In this document: positions 41,955-51,757 of the stretch, piece after piece | How the letters are laid out: each line of letters opens with the position of its first letter | Position numbering within the stretch: position 1 is the first letter of the stretch | NCBI RefSeq assembly: GCF_026967475.1 | Contig: NZ_CP114058.1 | Span: forward strand, 930,001-994,000 | DNA from: Rouxiella chamberiensis | GTDB lineage: Bacteria > Pseudomonadota > Gammaproteobacteria > Enterobacterales > Enterobacteriaceae | Reading direction: 5' to 3' | DNA: 64,000 nucleotides | Notes under the pieces: model-generated | What the model saw: the letters and a program-made list of their open reading frames with translations, nothing else | What the model was told of the DNA's origin: nothing | The model's database searches: none | Position numbers and translations under genes: made by a program

Positions 41955-43856
41955 GTGATAGACGATTTCGCAACAGACGGCGCATTAGCGCAAAAAATTG
42001 AGGGGTTTAAACCCCGTGAACCACAGCGTCTGATGGCGAATGCCGTTGCTCTGGCGATACAAAACAAGCAGGGTCTGGTCGTCGAAGCGGGTACCGGTAC
42101 CGGTAAAACCTATGCCTATCTGGCTCCGGCTCTACGTTCCGGCAAAAAAGTCATTATCTCGACCGGTTCCAAGGCCCTTCAGGATCAGCTCTATTCACGC
42201 GATTTGCCTAAAGTGGCCAGTGCGTTGAAATTCAAGGGCAAACTGGCGCTGTTGAAAGGGCGCTCCAACTACCTCTGCCTTGAACGACTCGACCAGCAGT
42301 CGATGACCGGCGGCGAACTGGCCAGCCAGTCACTCAGCGACCTGGCGCATTTGCGCAGCTGGTCCGCCAAGACGGAAGAAGGCGATATCAGCACCTGCAA
42401 CGTGGTGGCGGAAGACAGCCATGTCTGGCCGCTGGTCACCAGCACCAATGACAACTGTCTTGGCAGCGATTGTCCGATGTACAAAGAGTGTTTCGTGGTC
42501 AAGGCCCGTCGCAAGGCGATGGATGCCGACGTCATCGTGGTGAACCATCATCTGTTTATGGCGGATATGGTGGTCAAGGAAGGCGGCTTTGGCGAGCTGA
42601 TTCCGACCGCCGATGTGATGATCTTCGACGAAGCGCACCAGATACCGGATATCGCCAGCCAGTATTTCGGGCAACAGTTAACCAGTCGCCAACTCCTTGA
42701 TCTGTCTAAAGACATCACCATTGCCTATCGCACCGAAGTGCGCGATTCGGCGCAGCTGCAAAAAAGCGCCGACCGGTTGGGTCAAAGCGCGATGGACTTT
42801 CGTCTGGCGCTGGGCGAGCCGGGTTTTCGCGGCAATCTGCGCGACGTGCTGGCCGATAATTCCATTCAGCGTGCGCTGGTCCTGCTCGATGACGCACTGG
42901 AACTCTGCTACGACGTCATGAAGCTGTCGTTGGGCCGATCGGCTCTGCTCGACGCCGCTTTCGAGCGCGCCACGCTTTACCGCAACCGGTTAAAAAGGCT
43001 CAAAGACGTCAGCGTGCCGGGTTTCAGTTACTGGTATGAATGCAATTCGCGTCACTTCGTGCTGGCCTTGACGCCGCTGTCGGTCACCGACAAGTTTCGT
43101 GAATTGATGAACGACAAGCCGGGCGCCTGGGTCTTTACCTCGGCGACGCTGTCAGTGAACGAAAAGCTGGCGCATTTCACCGCTCGTCTCGGGCTGGACG
43201 GTGCCGAAACGCTGCTGCTCGCCAGTCCGTTCGATTACGCCAATCAGGCATTGCTGTGTGTACCACGCTATCTGCCATCGCCCAACGAGCGCGGCGGTTC
43301 ACGCCACCTGGCGCGAATGTTGCGCCCGGTCATTGAAGCCAACCAGGGACGCTGCTTCTTCCTGTGCACGTCGCACCAGATGATGCGTGAACTGGCAGAA
43401 GAGTTTCGCGCGAGCATGACACTGCCCGTGTTGGTGCAGGGCGAAACCAGCAAAGGGCAGCTGCTGGCCCAGTTTGTCGAAGCCGGAAATGCGCTCCTGG
43501 TCGCCACCAGCAGTTTCTGGGAAGGCGTCGACGTGCGCGGCGAAACCCTGTCGCTGGTCATCATCGACAAACTGCCGTTTACCTCGCCCGACGACCCGCT
43601 GCTCAAGGCGCGTATTGAAGATTGCCGTCTACGCGGCGGCGACCCGTTTAACGAAGTTCAACTGCCGGACGCCGTCATCACGCTGAAGCAGGGCGTGGGG
43701 CGACTAATCCGCGACACCGACGATCGCGGCGTGATGGTTATCTGTGACAATCGGCTGGTCATGCGGCCTTATGGCGAAGTCTTTTTAAACAGCCTGCCGC
43801 CCACACCGCGCACCCGCTCTCTCGACGAGGCAATCAAGTTTTTGCACCCGCGCTGA
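41955..43856 (+). CDS. yoaA: DinG-like ATP-dependent helicase YoaA
   Basis: This is a 633-residue XPD/DinG-type superfamily 2 helicase. Walker A is VEAGTGTGKTYAYL, the DEAH box is IFDEAHQIPD, and motif VI is LKQGVGRLIRDTDD. Four cysteines around LCLERL, NCLGSDCP and ECFV fit the Fe-S cluster domain. YoaA works with the polymerase III chi subunit in repair of blocked forks in E. coli. It starts at GTG 41955. Confidence 0.95.
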   Translation: MIDDFATDGALAQKIEGFKPREPQRLMANAVALAIQNKQGLVVEAGTGTGKTYAYLAPALRSGKKVIISTGSKALQDQLYSRDLPKVASALKFKGKLALLKGRSNYLCLERLDQQSMTGGELASQSLSDLAHLRSWSAKTEEGDISTCNVVAEDSHVWPLVTSTNDNCLGSDCPMYKECFVVKARRKAMDADVIVVNHHLFMADMVVKEGGFGELIPTADVMIFDEAHQIPDIASQYFGQQLTSRQLLDLSKDITIAYRTEVRDSAQLQKSADRLGQSAMDFRLALGEPGFRGNLRDVLADNSIQRALVLLDDALELCYDVMKLSLGRSALLDAAFERATLYRNRLKRLKDVSVPGFSYWYECNSRHFVLALTPLSVTDKFRELMNDKPGAWVFTSATLSVNEKLAHFTARLGLDGAETLLLASPFDYANQALLCVPRYLPSPNERGGSRHLARMLRPVIEANQGRCFFLCTSHQMMRELAEEFRASMTLPVLVQGETSKGQLLAQFVEAGNALLVATSSFWEGVDVRGETLSLVIIDKLPFTSPDDPLLKARIEDCRLRGGDPFNEVQLPDAVITLKQGVGRLIRDTDDRGVMVICDNRLVMRPYGEVFLNSLPPTPRTRSLDEAIKFLHPR

Positions 43857-43909
43857 TATGTTATGATGCGCCTTATCATTATTGATTTTTATCCCGCCTG
43901 AGGTTTGGC

Positions 43910-44626
43910 ATGTCCACGCGAATTCTAGCAATTGATACGGCGACCGAAGCCTGTTCCGTTGCATTGTACAACTCGGCCACGTCGGCTGAAAACGGCGAAA
44001 CGCTGGCTCATTTCGAGCTTTGCGCCCGCGAACACACTCAACGTATTCTGCCGATGGTGCAGCAGATTCTGGCAGAAGCCGGATTAACGCTGAACCAGCT
44101 CGACGCGCTGGCCTTTGGACGCGGTCCCGGCAGCTTTACGGGCGTGCGCATCGGCATCAGCATCGCACAGGGGCTGGCGTTTGGGGCCGAGTTGCCGGTG
44201 TTGCCTATCTCCACGCTTCAAACCATGGCGCAGGGTGCCTACCGCAAAACGGGCGCAGAGCGCGTGCTGGCGGCCATCGATGCGCGTATGGGCGAGGTTT
44301 ACTGGGGCGAGTACACGCGTGAATCTCACGGCGTCTGGCACGGTGAAACCACAGAAATCGTCATTAAACCTGAGCAGCTCGCCTTGCAGGAATCTGCGCT
44401 TGGCGGGCGCTGGGCCACGGTCGGCACGGGGTGGCAAACCTATCCGCAGCTCGTGGGTTCAGCTTCCGTTGAACTTGTCGACGGTACAATATTGCTGCCA
44501 CAGGCGGAAGATATGTTACCTCTCGCGCTCGATGCGTGGGAGCGCGGCATCAGGGTCAGCGCCGATCAGGCCGAACCGACCTATTTGCGTAATGAAGTGA
44601 CCTGGAAAAAGCTTCCCGGCCGATAA
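43910..44626 (+). CDS. tsaB: tRNA t6A37 synthesis protein TsaB
   Basis: This is a 238-residue ASKHA-fold protein: [38 protein letters not shown] and [12 protein letters not shown]. TsaB is the dimerisation scaffold for TsaD and TsaE in making threonylcarbamoyl-adenosine at tRNA position 37. ATG 43910 has GAGG upstream. It lies between yoaA and the slp-like gene, as in E. coli. Confidence 0.95.
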   Translation: MSTRILAIDTATEACSVALYNSATSAENGETLAHFELCAREHTQRILPMVQQILAEAGLTLNQLDALAFGRGPGSFTGVRIGISIAQGLAFGAELPVLPISTLQTMAQGAYRKTGAERVLAAIDARMGEVYWGEYTRESHGVWHGETTEIVIKPEQLALQESALGGRWATVGTGWQTYPQLVGSASVELVDGTILLPQAEDMLPLALDAWERGIRVSADQAEPTYLRNEVTWKKLPGR

Positions 44627-44687
44627 GCATCGGCAACTTGTGCATGAATTCGCTGTCGAAGAGTTAATGTTCCCAGGGGTTGTAACC

Positions 44688-45296
44688 ATGCGTGAAATCT
44701 TCACAAGTAAGAAGTTTGTTGCCTTAGCCGTTGGTCTGAGTGTTTTAGTGTTGTCAGGTTGTGCTACCGTGCCGGAAGGCATTCGTGGCACCACCACCAC
44801 GCCTCAAATGAATCTGGCTGCCGTACAGAGTGCGCCGCAGCTTTATGTCAATCAAGAGGCGCGTTTTGGCGGCCGGGTGGTGGCCGTTATCAATGATAAA
44901 AACCGTACCCGACTCGAAATCGCGGCGATGCCGCTGGATTCGGCCGCGCGACCTCTGCTGGGCTCACCGTCGATAGGCCGCCTTGCCGCCTATTACAACG
45001 GTTTCCTCGATCCGGTCGATTTCAAAAATCAGCTGGTTACCGTGGTCGGGCCTATTACCGGCTCTGAAAACGGCGCAATAGGTCACTCGGATTATCGTTT
45101 TGTCACGGTGAACATCAACAGCATGAAGCGCTGGCGTGAAGTCAAAGAGGTGGTCATGCCGCCGCAGCCGGTAGGAATGTGGGGCTGGGGATACGGCGGT
45201 CCTTATGATCCCCGTTGGGGCCGAGGCTTTGGTCCGTCCTGGGGCGGATGGTATGACACCGGTCCGGCGCGGGTCGAAACCGTCGTCGCCGAATAG
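44688..45296 (+). CDS. Slp-family outer-membrane lipoprotein (YeaY-like)
   Basis: This is a 202-residue lipoprotein. The signal peptide ends at lipobox LSGC (Cys ~24); +2 is Ala, which predicts outer-membrane sorting. The Slp domain contains [19 protein letters not shown]. The C-terminal tail is rich in Gly/Trp/Pro ([20 protein letters not shown]), longer than in E. coli YeaY. I chose ATG 44688 because it places the signal peptide correctly; the frame is open from 44640. Function unknown, starvation-inducible family. Confidence 0.88.
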   Translation: MREIFTSKKFVALAVGLSVLVLSGCATVPEGIRGTTTTPQMNLAAVQSAPQLYVNQEARFGGRVVAVINDKNRTRLEIAAMPLDSAARPLLGSPSIGRLAAYYNGFLDPVDFKNQLVTVVGPITGSENGAIGHSDYRFVTVNINSMKRWREVKEVVMPPQPVGMWGWGYGGPYDPRWGRGFGPSWGGWYDTGPARVETVVAE

Positions 45297-45376
45297 TCCA
45301 TCACAGGATGATTCGCTACGCATTGGCGCTTAAAAAAGACCCATAAGCCCAATCATTCGTTCTTCAAATAATTTCT

Positions 45377-45404
45377 TAGGCGGGAGCATACTCCCGCCTA
45401 TCAT
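45377..45404 (+). terminator. hairpin terminator after the slp-like gene
   Basis: A perfect 10-bp stem, TAGGCGGGAG / CTCCCGCCTA with loop cata, is followed by a short T-rich stretch (atcattt). It lies 80 nt past the stop. Confidence 0.7.
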
Positions 45405-45553
45405 TTCATCAGTTATCTTTGACCTTCATCAAGGTTTAATTAACTACTGGCGGCCACATCACGTTTCGTGGCAATTTTCTGTAATACTGTGAATGGACCT
45501 GCAAACTTTTGGAAAATCGTGCAGGTTAATATCCTCAATCACAGGAACGTGAA

Positions 45554-45823
45554 ATGAATAAACACCCTTATAAAGATATGATGCTCCCCGTTTCCTGGAG
45601 TACGGTCAGCATTTCTCCGGAAGATACGCAAAACTCAACGGACTACTTTTTTGGTCTTCATTTTGAATATCGACTGGATGAGGGAGAAACACTTCCCTCG
45701 GCGAAAGATATTATCGTGACGCTGGATATTAATACGGCAAGAATAATGATTGAGAACCTTCAGTCGTGGGTCGATTATATACAAAGCGGTGCTTCGGCAC
45801 CTTATGGGTTGGTGAGTCATTAA
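45554..45823 (+). CDS. small protein, possibly BssS-like
   Basis: This is an 89-residue acidic protein. ACAGGAACG precedes ATG 45554 and a terminator follows, so it is a plausible stand-alone gene. It has no signal peptide or membrane segment. I see weak colinearity with the E. coli biofilm regulator BssS (84 residues): an early VSW, a central LHFEY strand, IVTLDINTARIMIENL and a late IQSG match the BssS pattern LHYQT, TTDVARQFISIL and IESG. This is tentative; otherwise it is a hypothetical protein. Confidence 0.6.
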   Translation: MNKHPYKDMMLPVSWSTVSISPEDTQNSTDYFFGLHFEYRLDEGETLPSAKDIIVTLDINTARIMIENLQSWVDYIQSGASAPYGLVSH

Positions 45824-45923
45824 CTACCCGACTTCAATGGGTAAGTCACCATAACCGATAACGTATTCCTTTAGTAACACACTTTTAGAGACACATTCAG
45901 CAAAAGGTATTAGTTGATTCCCT

Positions 45924-45956
45924 AATTGGCGGCATTTTGCCGCCTTTTTATTTTTC
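45924..45956 (+). terminator. rho-independent terminator after the BssS-like gene
   Basis: The stem GGCGGC / GCCGCC (45928-45933 with 45939-45944), loop attttt-like, is followed by TTTTTATTTTT. Confidence 0.85.
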
Positions 45957-46028
45957 ACCAGGAAATGTCCTGTGCAGTACGAATAAAATAACTCGTTATA
46001 TTTATTGTTTGAATGAATCCAGAAGTTT

Positions 46029-46054
46029 GAAAAAAAGCCAGCCCGAAGGCTGGC
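46029..46054 (-). terminator. terminator of the hok-like transcript
   Basis: On the minus strand the 7-bp stem GCCAGCC / GGCTGGC with loop ttcg is followed by TTTTTT. A second strong stem, CTGCGGGC / GCCCGCAG (near 46095-46123), lies between it and the hok-like stop, as expected for the structured 3' end of hok mRNAs. Confidence 0.8.
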
Positions 46055-46129
46055 AAAGGTGAAAAAATGGGTGCTCTCTCTTCATGCCAAACTGCTGCGG
46101 GCAGCAACATGCACCGCCCGCAGCAAGGT

Positions 46130-46282
46130 TTACCTCACAACATTACAGGCTAGATAAGCCGCCACCTCCGTAACACCACTTTTATACTGAACCTCGCAGA
46201 GCGAGGGGCGGGTAAGTAAAGTGAACATTAATAGAGTTAAACAGATAATGGTTACAACAGCGAATATCAATTTATGTGGCAT
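46130..46282 (-). CDS. Hok/Gef-family type I toxin
   Basis: This is a 50-residue peptide beginning MPHKLIFAVVTIICLTLLMF. It has one membrane helix (~5-24) followed by the hallmark TRPSLCEVQYKSG and EVAAYLAC, very close to the Hok pattern (TRKSLCEI, then REVAA). Such peptides depolarise the inner membrane when translated. AGGGG precedes ATG 46282. The frame extends upstream to 46342, which may relate to an overlapping mok-like leader. The sok-like antisense gene lies immediately upstream on the other strand. Chromosomal hok loci are often silent, but this one looks intact. Confidence 0.9.
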   Translation of the reverse strand: MPHKLIFAVVTIICLTLLMFTLLTRPSLCEVQYKSGVTEVAAYLACNVVR

Positions 46283-46331
46283 TTTAGCCCCTTTTAGCTT
46301 GCATTTAAGCATGTGAGGCGCTACTTTTATG

Positions 46332-46395
46332 TTTCTGTGCATGAAAGAGCGCCTCGGATTGTTTTATTAAACGATTCGGGGCTTTTCTCTTTTTA
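46332..46395 (+). ncRNA. sok: Sok-like antisense RNA
   Basis: On the plus strand, opposite the hok leader, TTGCAT (46299-46304) and TACTTT (46322-46327), 17 bp apart, form a promoter. It should start a ~60-nt RNA ending in a stem GCCTCGGAT / ATTCGGGGC (46351-46359 with 46373-46381) and TTTTCTCTTTTT. The GCCTCGG...GGGGCTTTTCTC layout is what I remember of the Sok RNAs of E. coli and plasmid R1. It would block translation of the toxin mRNA. Exact ends are inferred. Confidence 0.72.
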
Positions 46396-46995
46396 AACCT
46401 TGCATCACTCCTTACGCTGTCAATTATATAAGTTATAAAAGCTCGGAATAGAAAGATCCGAGCACCCGCAAAGACAGTATCAGGTTTTAATTGATTAAGC
46501 TGTGAAAAAAAGCTTTGTTAAATATATTGAAATAAATTGCTCTGCTATTAATAGAGTCTATTACCGATAGAGGTAACCTGTAATGAGTAACTTCTTCCTT
46601 GTGATTTACCTGAGTGATTATATTAAAATCGTTATTTTACGTTTTGGCGTGCAGGTATTAAGGTCGCAACTTGTTCAACTCGCTAAATGATGTCATTTTT
46701 TTCATTCTCGTTCACCCTATTTGCCGCCGTTGGCATTGAATAAACCAAAACGCTATACTTCGGAATATTATCCATGCTGCAGCATTTTTTACCCCTTTCG
46801 AAGCCATGGAATTGCGTAGAAAAGTTAAGGTTATCTGTTTAACCGAAGTCGCCTTCAACGCGCCACAAATTAGTGACGCGCCTCTCAACCTAAACATTGT
46901 TTGAAACTCGGCTGGTAAGATGAGTTAAAATATTGTTAATTGCATGGTAGAAATGTGCCATAGAGCGCATTGAAATAGATATCAGGAGCTATCCC
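46396..46995. promoter_or_regulatory. fadD upstream region with FadR-like site
   Basis: This 600-bp AT-rich gap has no convincing gene; a short open frame on the minus strand lacks support. At 46910-46926 GGCTGGTAAGATGAGTT closely resembles the FadR operator I recall for E. coli fadD. It lies ~70 bp upstream of the start and would repress fadD without long-chain acyl-CoA. Confidence 0.65.
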
Positions 46996-48700
46996 TTGGA
47001 AAAAGTCTGGCTAAAACGTTACCCTGCGGATGTTCCTGAGAACATCGATCCCGACCGTTACAGCTCATTGATTGAGATGTTCGAGAATGCCGCGTTGAAA
47101 TATGCCGACAGTCCTGCCTTCATCAACATGGGCGAGGTCATGACCTACCGCAAACTCGACGAACGGAGTCGTGCCTTTGCCGCGTACCTGCAAAACGAGC
47201 TGAAATTGCAGAAAGGCGATCGTGTCGCCCTCATGATGCCCAACCTGTTGCAATATCCTATCGCGCTGTTCGGCGTTTTGCGGGCAGGCATGATTGTCGT
47301 CAATGTCAATCCGCTTTACACCCCCGTGAACTCGAGCATCAGCTTAAAGACAGTGGTTCAAGCGCGATCGTCATCGTGTCCAATTTTGCCGGAACATTGG
47401 AGAAAATTGTTGCCAATACCCAGATTCGCCATGTCATTGTCACGCAGATGGGCGATGAGCTGTCACCGATTAAAGGTGCGGTTGTCAACTTTGCTGTCAA
47501 ATACGTCAAGAAACTGGTGCCGAGCTACCATCTGCCTCATGCCCTCGCTTTCTCGAAGGTGATCGCCAAAGGTCTGCGGCTGAATTATCTCAAGCCCGAA
47601 GTTATTAATGACGACATCGCCTTTTTGCAATATACCGGCGGGACCACCGGACTGGCGAAGGGCGCGATGCTGACTCACCGCAACATGCAGGCCAATCTCG
47701 AACAATGCAAAGCCGCCTATGGCCCGCTGCTTAAACCGGGACACGAAACGGTCGTCACCGCCTTGCCGCTTTATCACATCTTCGCATTGACCATTAACTG
47801 CATGTTCTTTATGGAATTGGGGGGCGCAGTCTGCTTATCACCAATCCCCGCGACATCCCCGGCATGGTAAAAGAGATGGCGCGTTATCCTTTCACCGCCA
47901 TCAGCGGCGTAAATACGCTGTTCAATGCGCTGCTCAATAATGACGAATTCAAGAAACTCGACTTCTCCAATCTTCGTCTGTCGGTCGGTGGCGGGGCGGC
48001 GGTTCAGAAATGCGTTGCCGAACGCTGGCAGGAATTAACGGGGCTGCATTTGCTTGAAGGCTATGGGCTGACCGAATGCGCGCCGCTGGTAACCGGCAAT
48101 CCTTATGATCTCAAGCGCTACAGCGGCAGCATCGGATTACCGGTGCCGTCAACGGATGTCCGCCTGGTTGACGAAGCGGGTCAGGATGTCGCTCCCGGCG
48201 AAGCCGGAGAATTGCTGGTCAAGGGACCGCAGGTGATGCTGGGTTACTGGCAACGGGCGGAGGCAACGGACGAAGTCTTAAAAGAGGGCTGGCTCTCGAC
48301 CGGAGATATCGCTACAGTGGACGAGCAGGGATTTTTGCGCATAGTCGATCGCAAAAAAGATATGATTCTGGTTTCCGGATTCAATGTTTATCCCAACGAA
48401 ATCGAAGAAGTTGTGTCGCAGCATCCTAAAGTGCTTGAGGTAGCGGCCATCGGTGTGCCGAGCCAGTCGACGGGCGAGAAGGTCAAGGTCTGTGTAGTCA
48501 GACGAGATCCCAGCCTGACCGCCGAAGAGTTGCTGGACCACTGCCGTCACAATCTTACGGCCTACAAGGTTCCGAAAGTTATCGAGTTTCGGGATGAATT
48601 ACCGAAATCGAATGTCGGAAAAATTCTTCGACGAGAACTACGAGACGAGGTGAAAAAGAGCCCTTCACCCGCAAGACAGAAACGCTGCATGATGCCATAA
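46996..48700 (+). pseudogene. fadD: long-chain acyl-CoA synthetase FadD, two frame breaks
   Basis: FadD activates fatty acids to acyl-CoA at the inner membrane. Three consecutive frames give one protein: [17 protein letters not shown] and [21 protein letters not shown]; then [20 protein letters not shown] (AMP-binding P-loop) and [14 protein letters not shown]; then [38 protein letters not shown] and [12 protein letters not shown]. Breaks lie at the C5 run 47321-47325 and the G6 run 47819-47824, each one base short. With both restored the product is ~568 residues (E. coli 561). It starts at TTG 46996 with AGGAGC upstream, as in E. coli. Sequence error is the likely cause. Confidence 0.9.
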
Positions 48701-48737
48701 CGCTGCAATTTGCATCAACCGAAGGCCGCCTTCACTC

Positions 48738-48764
48738 AACGCCGGATTAAGTCCGGCGTTTTCG
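48738..48764 (+). terminator. terminator after fadD
   Basis: The stem AACGCCGGA / TCCGGCGTT (48738-48746 with 48752-48760) is followed by a short TTTTC tract, before rnd. Confidence 0.75.
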
Positions 48765-48863
48765 CGTTATAATGCAAGTAACGCGAATCAGTAATAACCT
48801 TTCCAACGCCCGGCGGCAGGATGCAGGCCGAACCGGTTTTTAACAGCGAAAAGAGAAAAAGCT

Positions 48864-49985
48864 TTGAATTATCAGTTGATCGTTAGCAATGAAGAACTGG
48901 CAAAGGTTTGTCAGCAGGCGCAACAGTTTAGCCAGATTGCGCTGGACACCGAATTTGTCAGAACCCGCACTTACTATCCGCAGTTGGGCTTGATCCAGCT
49001 CTTTGATGGTGAAACCCTCACGCTGATTGATCCCTTGCCGATTACTGCCTGGCAGCCGTTTATCGAATTACTGACCGATAAAAACGTGGTCAAGTTTCTA
49101 CATGCCGGCAGTGAAGACCTCGAAGTGTTTCTCAATGCCTTTGGCGTGTTGCCTGCGCCCTTTATCGACAGCCAGATTCTCGCGGCCTTCAGCGGCCGTC
49201 CACTGTCCTGCGGCTTTGCCCGTCTCGTTGCCGAGACGACGCAGATAGAGCTGGACAAAAGCGAGTCGCGCACCGACTGGATGGCCCGCCCGTTAACGCA
49301 AAAACAGTGCGACTATGCCGCCGCCGACGTGCTGTATCTGCTGCCGCTGGCACGCCAGCTTGAACAGGAAACACGCGAAGCCGGCTGGATAGACGCCGCG
49401 CTCGACGAGTGTCTGGCGCTGTGCCGCCGCCGTCAGGAGGTATTGCAACCCGAATCCGCCTATCTCGAAATCGGCAATGCCTGGCAGTTACGTCCCCGCC
49501 AGCTTGCCATTTTGCAGAAACTGGCGTCATGGCGTCTTATCCAGGCGCGCCAGCGGGATCTGGCCGTCAACTTCGTGGTGCGCGAAGAGAATCTGTGGCA
49601 GGTTGCCCGTTATCAGCCGCATTCACTGGGCGAACTGGAAGCGCTGGGTCTGAGCGGTCCCGAGATTCGTTATCACGGCCGTACCTTGCTGGCGCTGGTG
49701 GTTGAAGGCGAAGCGGTTGACGAGGCCGATTTGCCGGCACCTATCCCGAATCTTATCGATCAACCGGGTTACAAGAAAATCTTCAAAGAGATTAAGGCAC
49801 TGATTCAAACGGTCAGTGAAGAGACGGGACTGAGCGTGGAACTGCTGGCGTCGCGCCGCCAGATAAACCAGCTGTTGAACTGGCACTGGAAGCTCAAAAT
49901 CAAAGAGCAGGAACCGGAACTTGTCAGTGGCTGGCGCGGAAAACTGCTGGCTGAGCGTCTCGCTGGGGTGCTCGAGCAGGCGTAA
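48864..49985 (+). CDS. rnd: ribonuclease D
   Basis: This is a 373-residue 3'-5' exoribonuclease. The DEDD domain contains IALDTEFVRTRTYYPQLGLIQL, FLHAGSEDLEVF and QCDYAAADVLYLLPL (the catalytic acids and Tyr), followed by HRDC domains (~210-290 and onward). It matures tRNA and small RNA 3' ends. It starts at the weak TTG 48864, as known for E. coli rnd. It follows fadD, as in other Enterobacterales. Confidence 0.96.
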   Translation: MNYQLIVSNEELAKVCQQAQQFSQIALDTEFVRTRTYYPQLGLIQLFDGETLTLIDPLPITAWQPFIELLTDKNVVKFLHAGSEDLEVFLNAFGVLPAPFIDSQILAAFSGRPLSCGFARLVAETTQIELDKSESRTDWMARPLTQKQCDYAAADVLYLLPLARQLEQETREAGWIDAALDECLALCRRRQEVLQPESAYLEIGNAWQLRPRQLAILQKLASWRLIQARQRDLAVNFVVREENLWQVARYQPHSLGELEALGLSGPEIRYHGRTLLALVVEGEAVDEADLPAPIPNLIDQPGYKKIFKEIKALIQTVSEETGLSVELLASRRQINQLLNWHWKLKIKEQEPELVSGWRGKLLAERLAGVLEQA

Positions 49986-50054
49986 TTTTTTAACCCGTTC
50001 CCCCAGTGTCATGCTCGGGGAACGGGCTCTTCGTTCACGCGCACTCGCGCATCG

Positions 50055-51473
50055 TTACAGCGCCACGCTCGCAAAATGCCCCGGATATTCCAGCATATCT
50101 GCAATCACTTTCAGATTTTCTTCGCAAAGCCGTCGGGTATTGGCCCCTCCGAGACAGATTCTCAGCGCATCGGGCGGATTATTATCGGTGCTGAACGCGG
50201 CGCTTGATACGGCGCTCACGCCTTGTTCGCGCAGTTTCACCGCCACATCGGACGGGTTCCAGCCGTGCTGTTTCGGCAGGAACAGCCATAGGTGAAAACC
50301 GTCGGCATCGGCGCGGTAATTGAATTTCTGCAAATGTAGCCGGGCCAACTGCTGACGCGCCTGCGCCTCGCCGCGAATCGCCAAAAGTACGCTATCCGCC
50401 GTGCCCTCGGTTATCCATTGCGTCGCCAATGCGTTGGTTATCGGGCTGGACATGACGGTCAGCGCCCGCAGCGCACCCGCGAGCAGTTGGGTCGAACGCT
50501 TGCCCGGCCCCTTGACATAGGCAATTCGCATCCCTGCGCCAAAACATTTCGACAGTCCGGTCAGATACCAGGTGAGTTCCGGCACCAATTCGGCAAAAGT
50601 CGGGAGGGTGGCGTGCGGGGAACCGGGCTGAGGCAGCGCGGCATAGGCATCATCCTCAATAATGGGAATACTGTAACGCAGCGCGATATCTGCCAGCGAT
50701 TCGCGCCGCCGCAGCGGCATGGTCAGCGTGGTGGGATTATGAATCGTCGGATTCAGGTACAGTGCGCTGACGTGTCCGCCCTGACACTGGTTTTCGAACG
50801 CGCGCGGGGTAGGACCATCGTTGTCGCAATCCAGTGCATGCAGCGGCACAGCGAGTTGTGCGGCGATCGCCTTTAATCCCGGATACACCAGATTGCCGAC
50901 ACAGATACTGCCGCCTTTACGCCCCAGCAAAGTCAGCAATCCTACCAGTGCACTGTGAATCCCCGGACAAACCAGCACTTCTTCGGCCATTAACGGCGGC
51001 AGTCTTTTGCCAAGCCACAGCATGGCTGCCTCTTTGTCGGCCGCAATTCCGCCAAAATCCTGATACCGCAGCAGGGGAAACAAGTCTTGTCGACTAAACA
51101 GATTAAGCGCGCCAAGACGGATCATCTCCCCGATTTGAGCGCCCTCAGGCTCGATGGGCGAGTTCATGGTCATCTCGTAGCTACTGCCTCCGCTTAACGG
51201 AATGGCAGGCACTTTTCCCCGGATAAAACTGCCCATTCCCGGACGAGAATCAATCAAGCCGCGTTTTTTGGCTTCGGCGTAGCCTCGTGTAACGGTGGTG
51301 TAGTTGAGTTGCAACGCTACAGCTAAATCCCGTAGCGGCGGCAATCTATCCCGCGCCTGAAATTCGCCTGACTGGATCCCGTCGCCAATCAAGTCTGCAA
51401 TCATCAAATAAGCCGGTCGCTGAGGATGTTTGCGAAGGCTCTGTAACCAGCGTTCATAAATACGTTGCACCAT
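50055..51473 (-). CDS. MocR-type GntR regulator with aminotransferase-like domain
   Basis: This is a 472-residue MocR/PdxR-family regulator. The N-terminal GntR winged helix (~20-85; RLPPLRDLAVALQLNYTTVTRGYAEAKKRGLIDS split over two helices) is followed by a fold-type I PLP domain with the Schiff-base lysine in TGLSKCFGAGMRIAYVKG. Such proteins sense PLP or amino-group ligands. It is divergent from the nit operon across a 405-bp region with repeated motifs, so it is the likely local regulator of the nitrilase cluster. That assignment is inferred from position. Confidence 0.88.
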   Translation of the reverse strand: MVQRIYERWLQSLRKHPQRPAYLMIADLIGDGIQSGEFQARDRLPPLRDLAVALQLNYTTVTRGYAEAKKRGLIDSRPGMGSFIRGKVPAIPLSGGSSYEMTMNSPIEPEGAQIGEMIRLGALNLFSRQDLFPLLRYQDFGGIAADKEAAMLWLGKRLPPLMAEEVLVCPGIHSALVGLLTLLGRKGGSICVGNLVYPGLKAIAAQLAVPLHALDCDNDGPTPRAFENQCQGGHVSALYLNPTIHNPTTLTMPLRRRESLADIALRYSIPIIEDDAYAALPQPGSPHATLPTFAELVPELTWYLTGLSKCFGAGMRIAYVKGPGKRSTQLLAGALRALTVMSSPITNALATQWITEGTADSVLLAIRGEAQARQQLARLHLQKFNYRADADGFHLWLFLPKQHGWNPSDVAVKLREQGVSAVSSAAFSTDNNPPDALRICLGGANTRRLCEENLKVIADMLEYPGHFASVAL

Positions 51474-51563
51474 AAGCCGTTAGCGGACGTCACCGCTCCC
51501 CGCAAATTGTATGAAAAAACGACTATACCGCGAGAGATCCCGAAATTGCAATCACGGAGGAAG

Positions 51564-51742
51564 TTGATTGCATCAATGATTGCATATTGATTTTCTATGT
51601 GTGCATTTTTAGTGCATAAAAGCATCAGTTTGGTGCGGTTCACGGCAAATAGCCCTTTTCCCGCTGCGGCTTTATCCCTTATTTAAGGCGAAAAAAATTA
51701 TTTTGCTCAGAAAAGCAGCAGTTGATTTATCAATGATTGCAT
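51564..51742. repeat. repeated TCAATGATTGCAT motif in the nit/mocR promoter region
   Basis: TCAATGATTGCAT occurs at 51573-51585 and 51730-51742. Each is preceded by TTGATT, making two near-identical ~21-22-bp units 157 bp apart. In the first, GATTGCAT is itself doubled (51566-51573 and 51578-51585, 12 bp apart). Direct repeats of this kind are typical of MocR binding sites; the TATCAA core could alternatively serve IHF. These readings are inference. Confidence 0.55.
51621..51637 (+). promoter_or_regulatory. NtrC-like enhancer site upstream of nitB
   Basis: AGCATCA-gtt-TGGTGCG matches 11 of 14 conserved positions of the NtrC site TGCACCA-N3-TGGTGCA with the right spacer. Its centre is ~155 bp before the predicted sigma-54 start, a usual enhancer distance. 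Confidence 0.6.
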
Positions 51743-51757
51743 GGGCATTTTTTTAAC

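Noticed and set aside
46712..46897. 61-codon minus-strand frame upstream of fadD
   Set aside because: No ribosome site, no family resemblance, and it lies in the fadD promoter region.
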